Origin: Nephromyces sp. MM_2019
Taxonomy: Eukaryota; Apicomplexa; Aconoidasida; Nephromycida
Length of the DNA: 64,000 nt
Direction of reading: 5' to 3'
NCBI GenBank assembly: GCA_015657535.1
Contig: JADHZB010000961.1
Coordinates: forward strand, 22,047-86,046
The notes below the pieces were generated by a model. That model was not told where the DNA came from, did not search any database, and was given only the letters and a program-made list of their open reading frames with translations. A program made the translations under genes and the position numbers. Positions 30,120 through 43,241 of this stretch are shown here, piece by piece. Positions within the stretch are counted from its first letter, which is position 1. The number at the start of each line of letters is the position of its first letter.

Positions 30120-33100
30120 ATGCAGGGCACAACTAATGATAGAGGCATAAACAAGAACGTAGATTATTCTTCAGTTAGAGGAAACTTTCCAGATAAGTAC
30201 GAGTATATTCAAAATGGTAAAAGGAATGATGGGCAGAACAAAATCCGCGGTAAACACCGTAAATCCAGCAGGTAACTTCCACAAATACATTCTACCCGGA
30301 TGACAATGGATCTGTACAGACATGAGGGCAGTTTCACCCTACTATTTCGAGAAAGCAAGTATTCCTTCCTACTATGACCCTAATATCACCGAGGACTGTC
30401 CTTAACAGACTGCCATTTTATTCGACTGTTTGTAATCACATCCCACGCATCATATGCATAGTATTGTATGCGTGCTGATAATTCTCGAGGAAGAAAAAAA
30501 CTCTAACCGTGGAATATGATGATATTCATGTTTTTCTTCCCTACATTCTAAAGGTGCCTCTATGGTTGTCATGTAGAAACAGGCCTCTTTGTGTTGCACT
30601 ATCTACTGCCTATGTGCCTGTCGGGGTAATTTAGAATCACTTTATTACGTAACTTTTCCACTTTAACAGAGGAGAGACCCGCCTACAGAGATCTGCGAGG
30701 AAGTACCTTCGAGATGAACAATTCGTCGAGCAATACCCGGCTCTGGCAGCAGTCTTGCAGGAATCGATACAGGTGAGTTTTGTATACTGGCAAAAAGTCA
30801 GCCCCCTTTCTTTTTTTCAGACATGAAGCGGAAAAGCTTCCAAAATTTTCTTTTTAGCGAGAATCCTGGGAGGCAGGCGATACGCGACCCGAGAGAACAA
30901 GCTCTCTTAGTGATGATCAGGCTGCCGATCAAACGAAGGAGGCACAGGCCCTAAAGGATTTCAGTACACTTCCTCTACGTTACGCAGAAAAGTTAGTACA
31001 TCTATTGCTTGCTCTTGTAGTGTATTACCACCTCTATGGCAACTGTTACCATGGTCAGCTGACACTTGCTTATTAGCCTACAGTTGCTAGTGTAGTACCG
31101 ACATCTGGGTGCTGCGCAAAATGAAAAGGCGATTTATCCAAATACCGGCTTTGCTTCCATTATGTACAGACTGGACATACTCCAGAAGCGCTATGCTCAA
31201 TCCCAAAATATTCGCAATACAATAGAATTTTTTCACAGTGTAATGAAAGATCGATTCAACGGGACACGCTCTGAAAGAAGTCTTGCTACTCCTATGAGCT
31301 TTATGCGCAATTTAAATATGCCTTCATCAATATTGGATTCAGAAAAAATTACTGGGGCACAACCTTTGAGCTTACAGAATGGAGGAAAGCATCATGAAAA
31401 TCTAGCTCAATCCAATATTCCTCTTTGTAACAGCTCCGTGACACCCTTGATGTACCTGAATCCGACTGCACTACGATCAAATAGTGACTACGCAAAGTCG
31501 CCAACGGATGATGCTATAATTGCAAAATTATCCCCTTCAAGGAAAACATTGGCCCCAAAACCAAGCGGGTTCTATATAAATGTAAAAAAGGGACTCGATG
31601 CTACGCTGAGTCATTACGCCTCTCATGCGCTTTCAATATGCCACGAGAACAGGGAGATTAACAGAATGGTAGATGAGGTAGACCACCAGAATCAGTATGA
31701 AATTCGCAAGAGGAGTGACATACATCCGGATCTTAATGACATTCACCATGAGCAAAGAGAATATATACTTGAGCAGCAAAGGGCAATAGACGAGGTGCGC
31801 AATAGCAGTACTGCATCCTAGTGAAAATAATCTGCAAGGTAGATGGTTCGTATCGATGATCGCTTGTCTCACCGGGTTTCTACTTAGTTTTAGATGCGCT
31901 TTGACACTTTAGTGTGGATGCATTTACCGTCTCTAGGCGGGTGCACTAGATGCACAAGGCTTTTTATCTAGCTATATAAAAAAAAATAGACTTTATTGAT
32001 CGTACCGAAAAGAAAGAAGCGTGTGATATAAATTGTAGCGCCTATTCACACCCAATAAGCACGAAAAAAAGTTGGGGAATTAACTTAGGTTGTGGATGTG
32101 ACAAACAAGGGATTAAATGGATGATGTTGAAAGTAAAATGTGCTTTAACATTGATAATATTATCGCGCATCAACAGGCCAAAAAAGAAAATACTATGAAA
32201 TAGAGTTGATCGTCATATACGCGAAGGGAAAAAACCCTGCCTTTCAAGGTTTTTTTAACTTTATGCACAACTTTTTTATCTTTTCAGATAAAAAGGGATA
32301 TGTCTCAGGTGGCCGACGAGATACAGCGGGTAGAAAAAGAATGTTGTGAAGCATACTATGACACTTTTTATGATCCTCGGTACGTATGACGGCGAAGGAT
32401 AGGAATAATAGTTCCATGTAGTTGGCATTGAAATCTTCAGTATCGTTCCTTTTTATAATTTGTTCAAATTGACTTACTTAAGCGCGTTTCTATGTGAGCT
32501 GAAATTTTTTTATAATTCAGAGTAGGGGATGATAAATTAAGGGCTCAGCGGGAAAAGATGAAGCACATGTCCTTTCTAAGAGATTCTGGAGGTTTTGACA
32601 AAGTTATAAACTGCAGATTTGATGCAGCCAGAACGAGTGACTTTGAGAGGATTCTTATCGAGAGGCATCCAGTAGAGGTACGATTGGATAAACTTTAGGG
32701 AACCACCGTGCCTAAACCAGCGACTTGGGCAATAAAGAACTTGCTATTATTCCTTAGCCAATAAATGATTGTGTCATTTTGGTACTTCCGAGCTTTGCTT
32801 TTACTTTTTGCTCTCTTAAATCTACGTCTATCTTTTTTGTTCCACAGTTAAATCACGCGAGATATCCCCCTCGCTCGAAAGCTGAAGTAGAAGACTTTAT
32901 AAAGCAATGGAAAAGGCTACCAAAGCCACCTTATAATCCTTTAAATAATGAGAAGTACCAAGCATGCACACAACATAATCCCAGCAGACAAACTAAATAC
33001 GCGGCCATCTATCCAAAGTCAAGCTATCCGGATAGGGGCTTCGTAAGCGCATACAGGCGTCGGCGATATAAGGAGGATTATGAAAAAACTTCACAGCTTC

Positions 33101-33855
33101 GCAAAGCAAAGTCAGAGGGGGTTCTCGGCAGATATGCAAAAAGCTATGCACGAGTTTATGAAGATCAGAAATATCTTTCCAAGCTTAAGGGGCAGAAGGA
33201 ATGTAATGAAGAGCTTGAAAATATTTTTAGGTTATCAAAGGAACATAAGGATATCCTAAAGTTACAACAGGGAGAAGGGACGCATTATCGCGACGCAAAG
33301 GAGAAAATTGAAAGAGAAGCAGAAAATCTTGAGCATCCGATTCGTAAAAATACCAGCCGGCGCCATTCATCTATGGAAAGCAGCTACGTTCAACCTTCTA
33401 CCCTGATGTACAAGAGCAACGACGATGCCTATTCTTTAGGTAAAGCTTTTCTTGATATCTCCAGTCAAATGAATAGTACGCCTAATAGTCGACATGCGAG
33501 AGGGAAGATGGGTGTCCTACGAAGCATCTCAGTTCCAGCTGAAGATATTGCAGGAGGAAAAAATGAACTTTCTTCCAGATCAAGTGGGAACGATGTTCAG
33601 GGTTCAGATGCTAGGAGTTCCTCGATTCCTCGTCGACGTATTAGGCTTTGCAGGCCATCTGAACATCATGAAAAATTAAAGTGGCAGATAGGCCGACCAG
33701 AAGATAGTGTTATGATTAACAACCGCAATACCTCTTCTTCATCATCGTTTGAATATTTTGAGCAGCGCATAAGAAAGCCTCCTTCAAGGCTTCAAATTTC
33801 AGCCTTGCATCCGTTTGAGCGGCCTTCGAAATTATCCCATGATATCGGTAACTAA
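30120..33855 (+). CDS. large basic, partly coiled-coil protein of unknown function
   Basis: Seven exons (30120-30271, 30670-30772, 30858-30991, 31170-31794, 32288-32379, 32521-32677 and 32848-33855) join with matching phases to give 756 residues. Introns are 85-493 nt. The start is the first ATG of the chain. An open frame before 30090 could add a 5' exon, but only through a 36-nt intron. The sequence is hydrophilic, rich in Arg, Lys, Ser and Glu. It has helical, probably coiled-coil stretches around the exon 5/6 junction and near YRRRRYKEDYEKTSQLRKAK, and a low-complexity Ser-rich tail. There is no signal peptide, membrane segment or enzyme motif. This composition is common among cytoskeletal, ciliary or centrosomal scaffolds, but that is only a guess. 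Confidence 0.8.
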
Positions 33856-34206
33856 TAGTTGCGACGTCTAAAAAGCAGTTATAAGAGTTCAATAGTGTTG
33901 CAGCATACTCATACCATGTGAGGCAGCTGCAGTACACTGTCAGATACGAATAGCTGGGGGCTTAGCATTGAACAATTTCGAAGTTAGCATACGTTACAAT
34001 CACATAAATTGCAATTGAGTGCGCAAGCCTTTGAAACTCTTGTCATTGTGTGTGCCGAAAGAGCTATCAAACAATGAACTCGCCCATACCAGTCATGCAA
34101 TTCACTCCTAGCTTATCCAATTAAGTGCTCCACAACGCCGCGTTCTTGTAGTTTAATTTTGGCTTAATTTGTTCAGCCACCAATTGGTTGTGAAACTTGT
34201 TTTCAG

Positions 34207-37200
34207 ACTCCCTCAGTAGGCTGCCAACATATGAGTGTAGTGACTTCGTTAACTTGTCAGCTCCTGTTGCTTCTCAGCAAAACATTGAAGCACAGTTTGA
34301 AGCGCTGAAGCAGATCCTCCAAAAAAGACAGTTAGGCCTGAGTACACAAGCTCAGGCGGTGTATAATTTCTGCTTTGCGTGCTGCACCCCCAGTGCCGCT
34401 AGCCTCCGAGATGCGCAAGTAAGAGGCTGATGAAATAAACACCAAAAATTCCCTCCGCCAGTTTCTTTTTCCCCCTCTACTCTGCCCGCCTTATATATGA
34501 ATCTGTCAAATTAATTTCCCTTGGCTCACATTTAAAATTAGCAGTTTTTTTTTACCATAATATTTAGCCTACACACTGCCGAAAATTAGAGAGCGCATTG
34601 CTCGTGCTACTTTCAAACATTACCCCTTCAGAAATACTTGAAGTTATTGTGTGAGGTGCTACCGTACTACCCTTTACAGCAGAACCTGCAAAAGGCTGGA
34701 GTCATCGGTATAGTTAATTTATTTCAAGGTAATTGCACCATGGGTGCATAATCAAGAAAATTGCCATTATAATTCTCCTTTCAGTATTTACAGTAGTATC
34801 GTTAGATTGCGAAGGATGAGACGCTGCTGCTCCGTTTTGATGTGCTTAGAATTTTTATCTCATTTCTGAATTTTTGCAAGCGAGCTGTTATCAGTAAAAG
34901 CCAAGCAATTAAGAGAAAAAGCTACAAGTGCATATTTAATTAACAAATCAGTCGTGCCTAATCCCTTTTATGGAGCATGTCACTATGCTTGATGAAAAAT
35001 ATTGCGCAAGTTTTCGTGATTTCCTTGTGTGTTCTATCTTTTTGAACTATATCAGGGGAAGCTTCTTACATGCACTACTTTAGATTCAGCGAGGGTACTA
35101 CATTCAAAATCTATCTTTACAGGCAATTTTTTATTTAATGTTTTATTTTATTAGGTTTAGATGATGGAAGCAATGCCTTGACTGAGGTACTGAACTGCTT
35201 AACAACCCAGCTTATTTCCCAAGAAGGCCAGATCCAAGATGATGCTATTGCGGCCCTTGCAGTAGTCGTAACGCCTGCGGTTCGATAAAGTGGAACCCAA
35301 AACAAAAATTATCCTTTAAGAAGATCAAAACTAAAAGCATTCACCCTGCTACGCTTATTCCTTCACCTTTTAGTAGTCCATGTGATTAATTCTCCGTACA
35401 TAGCAGTGTTCCAGTTTGACTTCACAGAAAACTAGCTTGTAGTGCAAGTAGTCTTTTTTCAACCTAGTACTACCCTTGGTTTTTCGCTATAATTCATGGA
35501 GGATATCGCAGCCTTTTGCGTTGTTTATTCCTGATGATCTATGGCTGATAGCTTAGCATCTTTCATCATCTGTAATCATACTTACGCATTAATCACGCAT
35601 AGGTGATAAAATTCTTATAAACTGGCTGCTGATAATTCGAAGTTTTGCTTTGATGTGTTCGCAGACTATCCTGAACTCACTCGTGGTCGACGCGTTAATT
35701 AAAAAGCTTGAAGAACAAAGTACGCACCGTAAGACTGCTGAGTATAGCATACACATTTTATCTACATCTCGCATGCCCCACCGCCGAGCAAGGCAGTACC
35801 AATTGGTGGTCAGCGCTCTCTCCAAGTGGAGGCATGAACGCAGTATCCTTCTTCAGGCTCTTCTAGCAATCAAGACCTATGCTGCAGTGGCTCGTATAGA
35901 GTCTCTCCAGTCAAGTACAGTACATCCTACTAGTGATCGTCGAAGGCCAATTAGTCAGGATCAAGCTCTACCGTTTATGCAATTCGCTGCCACGGTATCT
36001 CTGGGACTGGGTGAGGAATGGATTTGCGGATCATTTCCGGACGATGTTAAACAGGTAGCGGCTGCAAGCCAATGTGAAGATAGTAGCTTATAGACGTAAT
36101 CCAATGGATATTATTAAATTGGAGTCCGACATCAATCCAGTTCGTACGCAGGAGAAAACTTTCAGCTATTCAAACTATGCTTAAGCCTGCACATGAACTT
36201 CAATGGGACAACGAAATTAATAGCCTTGTTAATCCGATGTATCACATGCAGGTAATCGCTATCCTCTTAACTAATAGTGAGGACCGAAAGGTATATGGAG
36301 CCGCCACAATGGCTCTGTCTTCCCTCATAAAAGTTTCCGAGAATCATTGTCAAATGATAGCAAGCCTGGTACGCATTTAAAAACCTGGTTTAGTCGGAAC
36401 ACTAACAATGCGTGATATTCTAATTCATCGCATTTCAACTTAATAATCGCCGAGAAACCGTCCGATTATTTCACTCTTGCTCCTACTTATTTGCTCCAAT
36501 TTATTTGCAAAAACCTTCCAGGGTATCGAAGAAGTACTGCAAGGCTTATCGAAATACTCAGATAGTGCTACAGTCGCGTCTAATAATCTAGCAGTACTGC
36601 TAGTATTGGCGCTGAAACCTGAGTACCGGCAACTTCTCATGACTCAACACGGAAAGCAAAAAAACTTGCTACCTACCGCGTTCCATGTAGTAAGAAGTCA
36701 CCAAGAAAATCAAAGTGTCATAACAAATGCCTTTGCTTTTCTTGCTGCAATAGCTGATACTGGTGCAGTGCTGACTGCTGCAGAGGTATGTGAGACGGTT
36801 GGCATGATTACGATCTTTGGTGTTGAATGGGTGACTGCCTCTAGCCGCTTAGTTTCTCAAGCATTACAGGGGAATCAATCAACTCAAATGTAGCTAGATT
36901 TATATACTCAAAATAAAGCCATTTGGAAGAATATTGCAAGAATAGTAAACATATGACATTTTCATGGGTAGCAACACTGAATATATATGTAAAGCATATA
37001 TTTTATTCATTCCTTATGCCGGATACTATCACTGAGTATGGGCACTGTACTTATTACGCCATCAGGTCTGTTGTTTTGCCACCTAACCTTGAAATAGCAG
37101 TTAAGGTTACTCTTTCCTTACCTTTTTTTTAATTTGGTAATTTTCAGCTGATGGACCCACTGTTAGTAGCAATTATCAGACAACAGGCGTCTCAGGATCT

Positions 37201-38715
37201 CTCCACACTCAATGTTGGGCTAAACCTAAGCCGTTATATATGCGCTGCGGTTATGAGGCTACGAAAAGCGGTAGGCCAAATTTCAAGAAACTTCCTGGTT
37301 ACTTTAAGACAATAAGATAAACATATTAACAAGTAATGGATATGATGAATATGAAAAAGATGAAGAAGGAAAATACAAATCTACTAGAAGAAAGGAAAAT
37401 GTAGGATTGAGGGGAAAAAACAAAGAGCGTTAGGGAAATGAGTAGATATTGAGGCAAGTTCAATCATATAAAGAGAAGGCTTTACCTCAACATATCACGC
37501 ACATGAAAGAACAAGAATTTTCAAACAAGTTATCCCGCGCTTTTCGCTTTAGATCTTCATGGAATACTTTCTCATGCAGGATATAACACCTCAGCAACTG
37601 CAAAAATTTTGCAAGGACGTATTACCTCTTCCTTTTAACACCCTAGAAAAAAGCCGGCACCCCTTGGTTAGTGTAGTTGTGCACGCTGGAGTATACGCAG
37701 TAACACGAATCAACTATGCCTTAACTCGGAACTGCTGAAAATGTCCGTCTTTGTGTGTTTTCTTCGAAGGCTTGCCAGCTAGCATGCAGAGCTTTGAATT
37801 TAATTTTGAAGGATGCACTGCAAGATATTTCACTAGAAGAGAAGACGTACTGGTCCAAGGAAACCTCAACTATGATACAAAGACTATTCCACATACTACT
37901 GCGGTACAAAGCGACCGCACATTCTGGACTTCTTTGCGAGGCATTAACAGCGGTAGCCAACGGCTCATTGCACAAGCAAAGCCGCGAAGAAGTAGCTAGT
38001 AAGGGAATAGAGGTGGCTTTAAAGGTGAGTTTACATATCGAAAATGGTCCTGCAGGGGGCAGCGCATAGAGGGTAGGAAAAGATAGCTGAAATCTCAGCG
38101 CTTTTCTCTAAATACGGAGATTTAAAAAAGAGCTAAAGATGGGAACACAATGTACTCGGTAGAACTGCATAAAGGTTCCAGCAAGCTTCAATCGACGCAC
38201 AATGCTAGCAAGACTTGAAGGAGACGGGGGAAGAATGAGATACAAGCATAAGTAAAGCAATGAATTTGAGACCATATTAATAGCATTCGAACTGGCCCAA
38301 TCATGGTGAAATTTTTTACTGGGCAGTTACTTGAGCGAATCTAAGTATTTGCCAGGCATTTAGCTCAGTATGTAAAATGCAAGAAAAAAGCATGGAAAAA
38401 AAATATTTATAGCAAAGAAAGTATAATCACTTTCAGGTAATGAAGGCATGCCACTGGGAATTAGAATGCGCAGCGCAGTGCTGTCGCTGCATAGCCGTGT
38501 TCGGCATCGACCGTAAGGATATATTCGAACATGCAGTCCAGAGATGCGAAAGTTTGATAGATTCCGTGGCAACTGATTTTTCCTCGAAAAGAGCAGGGGT
38601 TGGCTTTGACGTGGTATCATTCCTACACCAAATGTTAGTTCAAGATTGGGATAGGGTTGGTTACACAGATGGAAAACTATGCCCTGCTGCCTCAGAGCAG
38701 CAAAATGAAGACTAG
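34207..38715 (+). CDS. Armadillo/HEAT-like repeat protein (start exon missing)
   Basis: Ten exons fit in phase: 34207-34418, 34632-34728, 35155-35279, 35665-36010, 36094-36368, 36522-36785, 37148-37270, 37553-37666, 37770-38024 and 38437-38715 (TAG). They give about 696 residues. Introns are 83-426 nt. The protein is almost entirely helical with recurring Leu/Ala-rich pairs, for example VYGAATMALSSLIKVSENH, SVITNAFAFLAAIADTGA and EVLNCLTTQLISQEGQ. That is the pattern of an alpha-solenoid of the ARM/HEAT type, a protein-interaction scaffold. No catalytic domain is visible. The N-terminal exon upstream of 34207 is missing. A further open frame at 38728-38934 suggests the 3' end may be spliced differently. 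Confidence 0.75.
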
Positions 38716-38934
38716 AGAAATTTATGATTGCCTCAAGATTGGGCGAAGGCGCATGTTGAGAAATCTAGAAAAGTTAGCCACGCAGCACATTTACCCAAAG
38801 CTGCCTATGAGCAAGATTGCATAATACAAGTTTCCCAGGTAACAGGCTTGGAGAGGGGACTAAAGCTTGAAGATGCAGTAAAAAACCTACAAAACAATAA
38901 CACCTCTAGTTCGAAAGTATGTATCCAAGCTTAG

Positions 38935-39927
38935 CTTGGACAATAATAAACCCCGCTGAAATCTCGCGCAAACCTTTATAAGATTGAAAAATCTTTCCTT
39001 AGTAAACTATTCAGACATTGACAGCATTCACTGAAGCACGAAACTCAAAAGTGCTGTGTGCCTAATACTCTCTAACGGTAATTGATATATCGCTTTCAAA
39101 TGTTTGAAAGAGAAGTTAAGTCGGTACCAACTCATTTCGTACCATATCACATTGACGGTGCAATCTTCATTACATCAGGTTGAAGCAACTAAAAGAAGCT
39201 TATACTCTGTGGGTAACACCACGTAATAAACGTCCGCCGGATCTTATGGAATATTGCCAATGTTAGCAGCTCCCTTACAAGTATCAGAAAATATGCAGTT
39301 TCCAGATCACAAGGTTGGGAAAAAATAGGAAAATTAAGAACAAGCAAGAACATATATCATAAGCCGAGTATGCAGAGCTTGCGTCTTTTACGCTTGAAAG
39401 AAGGTAGCACAGTAAGCACTCCCTCCCAGCAATTTCAAATATTTTGTTTACGCATACATTGTCTCTTTAGTCTTGCAGATAATCGCTAGGTGCGATTACT
39501 CCTCCAGAAAATGATTAAACTTTACTCATGTTACGTTATCATAAAAATATTAGTCTACAAAATACTAGGCTTGTCAAATAAATACGCCGATTTGGTAGGA
39601 TTATTCGCATGAAAAAAGTAACGGATTACAAAGTTCTTTGCTGTCCCAGAGAATAAATTGAGCGTTTAAGAGTTTGCAGCTGAATCGCTACATTAAACAA
39701 TTTTCCGTCCAAAAATCAAAGGGAAATTGGAAGGAATCAAAAGTAAATAAACAAAATGGATAGTCATCATCAATTCCAGCATCTAACCCCTGAAAAATCT
39801 TTTTTTCCACCACTCGAAAAGAATATCGGGGGTGTAAAATAGAAAGCTCTAGCACTACTAAAAAAGGGTGCAGAAAGCGAAAATACTAGCAATAAATAGG
39901 AATGCACCAGTGGTGCAAATTTTAGCA
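38935..39927. other. no gene seen
   Basis: AT-rich intergenic DNA. The short frames on both strands have no splice partners or recognisable content. Confidence 0.4.
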
Positions 39928-40359
39928 CTAATCGCCGGGAGTAGCGCAATGGCTGCAACCTAGAACCGCTTTGCTACCAGATCTTCGTTTCTCCCATTTA
40001 GAAGAAGCCTTGATAAAATTTTGAACCAGCAAGGCATGACTGTTAAGCTCACAAAAATGTGAATGCATACGGTCATTTATGTCCAGAATAATCGCTCGTT
40101 TGATATTGCTTAAAAACGAGTGTTTGATTCCTTGAAAGATACAACCTAAAAGGGAAATATCAGCGTAATTTTGCAAGAGGTTCTTCTTTATGAAAGTAGC
40201 TATTATTAAAAGTTCCACAAAAAAAAAGTTTTTCGAGTTCGCTATATGCTTGTTGTCATCTTTTTCATATATATGAGCAGCAAAAGACACTTTTAAATCC
40301 ATAAAAAGAATGAGTAGGAAGCCAAAGATGAATAAATTAATGACAAAAAAGGCTGGCAC
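39928..40359 (-). CDS. hypothetical ORF of 143 codons
   Basis: This frame starts with a hydrophobic segment (residues 1-30, rich in Phe, Leu and Ile) and continues with a mixed hydrophilic part ending SKAVLGCSHCATPGD. It lies directly downstream of the IMP1-like gene on the same strand and may simply be its 3' untranslated region. The codon pattern is weak and no family is recognised. Confidence 0.25.
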   Translation of the reverse strand: MPAFFVINLFIFGFLLILFMDLKVSFAAHIYEKDDNKHIANSKNFFFVELLIIATFIKKNLLQNYADISLLGCIFQGIKHSFLSNIKRAIILDINDRMHSHFCELNSHALLVQNFIKASSKWEKRRSGSKAVLGCSHCATPGD

Positions 40360-40402
40360 AGATTATACCGCAGAAGCAGGGAAATGGCGCACGAAACATA
40401 AG

Positions 40403-42100
40403 CTATAGAGCACCACCACCAATACAAAAGAACACCTGTGTAGATGATATAGCTTCAGTATTTTGCGGGAATCGCAAAAGTTGAAATCTCCAGAAGGGCC
40501 ATATAACAGCAAATGCAGTCCCCCTAATAAGTCCTACAGGTATCTGATTGATAAGAAGAAAGAAAGAAAGAAAGAGTTCAGGAATAGAAACGCCTACATA
40601 ATAGTCATCCTGCAGACAATACAAAGAGACGAATTAAATCACCAGTTTGATGCAGAAAAATACAATGTAAAAATGCAAAGTAATCATCGTTCATTATTTT
40701 GAATTTTACGCTGTGGGCGGGAGTTATAGAACCAGAAAAAAGTGCTTAAAAAAGCCTCAGTGCACAAGAACAACAAAGACATAGAATTAAGTGGTGAAAC
40801 CAAAATAGAAAATAGCAAATCCAATTTTCTCAGAGGCAAAATGCTCATCAATAAGCTGTGAATCAACCAAAGTACTCACGAGGCACAGTTTTTGTAAAAA
40901 AATACCGTTAACTTCAATAAAACGAGGAAAATATCGAAAAAACTGCGAATGGTGTAGAGACAACTCTTTCGATCCTCTTGCCAAGGATGCTTACCGGTCC
41001 ATAGTATCTGCTATCTTCAGAAGCTGAGTTATCCCCTTCAACCCTAAGGTAGAGATGTATTGCAGTAAATTTGTATAACAGTTCCAAAAAAAGAAGCAAA
41101 GAAAGGGTTTCATAGCAGCCATTCACTTTCAAGTGTTTACTCGACTCGGGAATTCAGCTTCAACCACAAAGCTAACAAGCATACTTTATAAAATTTGATT
41201 CTAAATCGAGTGCCGTTAAACCATCATAATTTTGCTTCTAATAAGCGGTCAGTTTGATATTTTCTTGCAGAAAATGGTCAAATCTTGGAATTGATTGTGC
41301 ACACACACAAATAGCTTTTTACAGATACAGGTAATACCACTGTAAAGCAGCAGGCAGAATCCAAACCAGCACAGTAGCGTGCCTGAAAAAAAATCCTGCA
41401 CAATCTAGAGGTTAGGGGAGCAAATTTTGGTGTGCGGGCCGAAGCATGTTTCATACCTGCTTGCAGCAAAAGCCACAGCACAAGTGGGATAGAATTACAA
41501 AACGTATACACATACACACACATGCACTAGGGAGCATGCACGAAGAATGGGTGAAAAGCACACCATATATACTAGAGAGTACACACAACCATACAAAGAC
41601 AGACGCACACACATAGACACATACAGAGGCAGATGCAGATACAGACAGAGGCTAGCATAGATACACGCACACACAGACACATACAGAGATGCAATCAAAG
41701 GCAGATGCACACGCACATACACACACATATATACAGCATCTAAAATTGTTAAGGTTTACCAAAGCCTCTAGGGTGAGTAAAACCAAGATAATTCACACAA
41801 AAATCTTCGCAATATGCAGTCCCGATTACCATAGGAAACAAAAACCAGCCTCGAAAATTTCGCATTACAGGGACCATACCAGCAATGCCCCGGAGGAATG
41901 ATCTTTGGAACTCCCTTAGGTTCTTTGACGAGGCAATCTTCAGTTGCAAGAAGCCGTTTTAACACCACCTTTTGATTCTCAGGAGATTTTAAAAGCACTA
42001 TGTCCCCATGCTGGGGCCTTGCAGATCGAAGCACTAACAGGCAGTCGTAGAGGATGGAAGATTCCGGGTTTAGAGTCGGAGACATAGAGCTTCCTTTGAC
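40403..42100 (-). CDS. mitochondrial inner membrane peptidase, IMP1/IMMP1L-like
   Basis: Exons 42100-41880, 41043-40995 and 40543-40403 join in phase. Exon 1 holds GSSMSPTLNP, with the catalytic serine before Met (codon 42088-42086), and VVLKRLLA, with the catalytic lysine (codon 41959-41957). This Ser-Lys pair defines S26 signal peptidases. Across the splices the protein reads PPGHCWVEGDN, then DSRYYGPIPVGLIRG, then IWP. The last part matches the IMMP1L C-terminus (GLIRG...IWP) better than IMP2. The enzyme removes sorting signals from proteins delivered to the intermembrane space. The N-terminal exon, which would carry the membrane anchor, was not found upstream of 42100. It must end in phase 0. 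Confidence 0.92.
41490..41735. repeat. CA-rich minisatellite in an IMP1 intron
   Basis: Irregular ACACAC, ACAGACAGAGGC and ACATACAGAG units form a degenerate array inside the first observed intron of the IMP1-like gene. The minus-strand frame of 77 codons across it is low-complexity and not a gene. Confidence 0.85.
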
Positions 42101-42556
42101 CTGGATGAGAACATTTAAATAGAGATTTTGGATACATGTATATATATCTGAAGTGAAAAGCTTATAAAGTCCGCTTTACTGCTTCAAGCTGGAAAGTTTG
42201 TAATGCTCTGCACAACTTACTGCCAAGTACATAGAGCATAAGCGTTTACAGTATCCATGATTCCCTATATACCACGCGTGGGGTGCGTAACCCCCGGCAT
42301 TTTGGAGCAAGCATATGTGGTCTGCATGAGGTTATGACATGGCATACTTATTACACTATACAGAAAGGTACTGAACAAAAATATAAGCAAAGGAAAAAAA
42401 CCTTGAGAGTCAAATTTGCCCTGGAAAGATGAGGATCAACCTTCATGATTCAAAAAGGGGGCAAGATCGCAAAGGATCAGCTAGTTACAAAGCATTCACG
42501 GCTTCCCATCCACTATTTCATCTCTTACCAGGACGAGGGTAAATAGAGCGTCATTT

Positions 42557-43169
42557 ATGAGCATCAACGGTGGTACAGCTCCTAACAATATTTTCAGTCG
42601 TTTTGAGGTTAGTTGCCTCCACAGCCACATCATGGGAATGATAAAATAAAAAGAGAGAGATGACGCCTACCCAAACAGCCTTCGCTCCAGATTCCAGTGC
42701 ATTTATGTGTGCGAGAAGTGGCGTAACGTGAGAAACAAGGAATTTCTCCTGTGATTGTGGATGAGGAGAAAAGTCATTGCTGCTCCTGGAAGACCTCCGA
42801 AACTCTCCTCCCAGGAAACTTTATCTCAGCAAAACTTTGGAGCTGAAGATTAAAGGTACTCGAAGATATCCGCAGGGGGTTCGATCTAGACTACGACAGC
42901 GCACTCACGGCTTCTTCAACATTCGTTGATATCAGCGTAACTTACCAGCGTTTATCACCTTTGTAGACCTCGCCAAGCACATTTCAATAACAAAAATACT
43001 GCGAGCCTACTACGTCGCTAGCTTTCAGCATTTTATGCTTGAGGAGGGAGTTCCACTGTTCATGCGCACAAAGGAAGAGCAGATGGTAACGGCAGTTTAT
43101 GATGAGGGCCCGGCTCAGGTTCACGCTCGACCGCCTCAATATGATTCACTGCTAAAACGCCATTCATAA
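42557..43169 (+). CDS. candidate small protein, strand uncertain
   Basis: Plus-strand exons 42557-42607 (starting ATG), 42656-42727, 42774-42924 and 42949-43169 (TAA) join in phase. They contain motifs such as LRSRFQCIYVCEKWRN and YYVASFQHFMLEEGVPLF. The introns would be only 48, 46 and 24 nt, well below those of secure genes; a 93-nt intron (42856-42948) is an alternative to the last. The minus strand from 42829 to 42558 is also open for 89 codons. GC is raised, so the region is probably coding, but the model may be wrong. No family is recognised. Confidence 0.3.
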
Positions 43170-43241
43170 TAACCGCAGTCCTAGGTCCTCCAAAGCCTCT
43201 GTCAGCAGGGTGCTACCATCAAGAAAGTCTACATACACACA

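Noticed and set aside
30090..30125. Extra 5' exon of the 756-residue gene via a 36-nt intron
   Set aside because: The intron is far shorter than the others in this gene, and an ATG at 30120 offers a simpler start.
36055..36086. 32-nt intron in the Armadillo-like gene
   Set aside because: A GTGAGG donor at 36011 with the acceptor at 36093 gives an ordinary 83-nt intron with correct phase.
36923..37132. ORF of 69 codons inside the Armadillo-like gene
   Set aside because: It lies in an intron between exons of matching phase, and its composition is non-coding.
39937..39995. tRNA-like segment with an A-box-like TAGCGCAATGG and GGGAG/CTCCC ends
   Set aside because: No proper T-arm or B box and no foldable anticodon arm. 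It is at best a tRNA-derived fragment.
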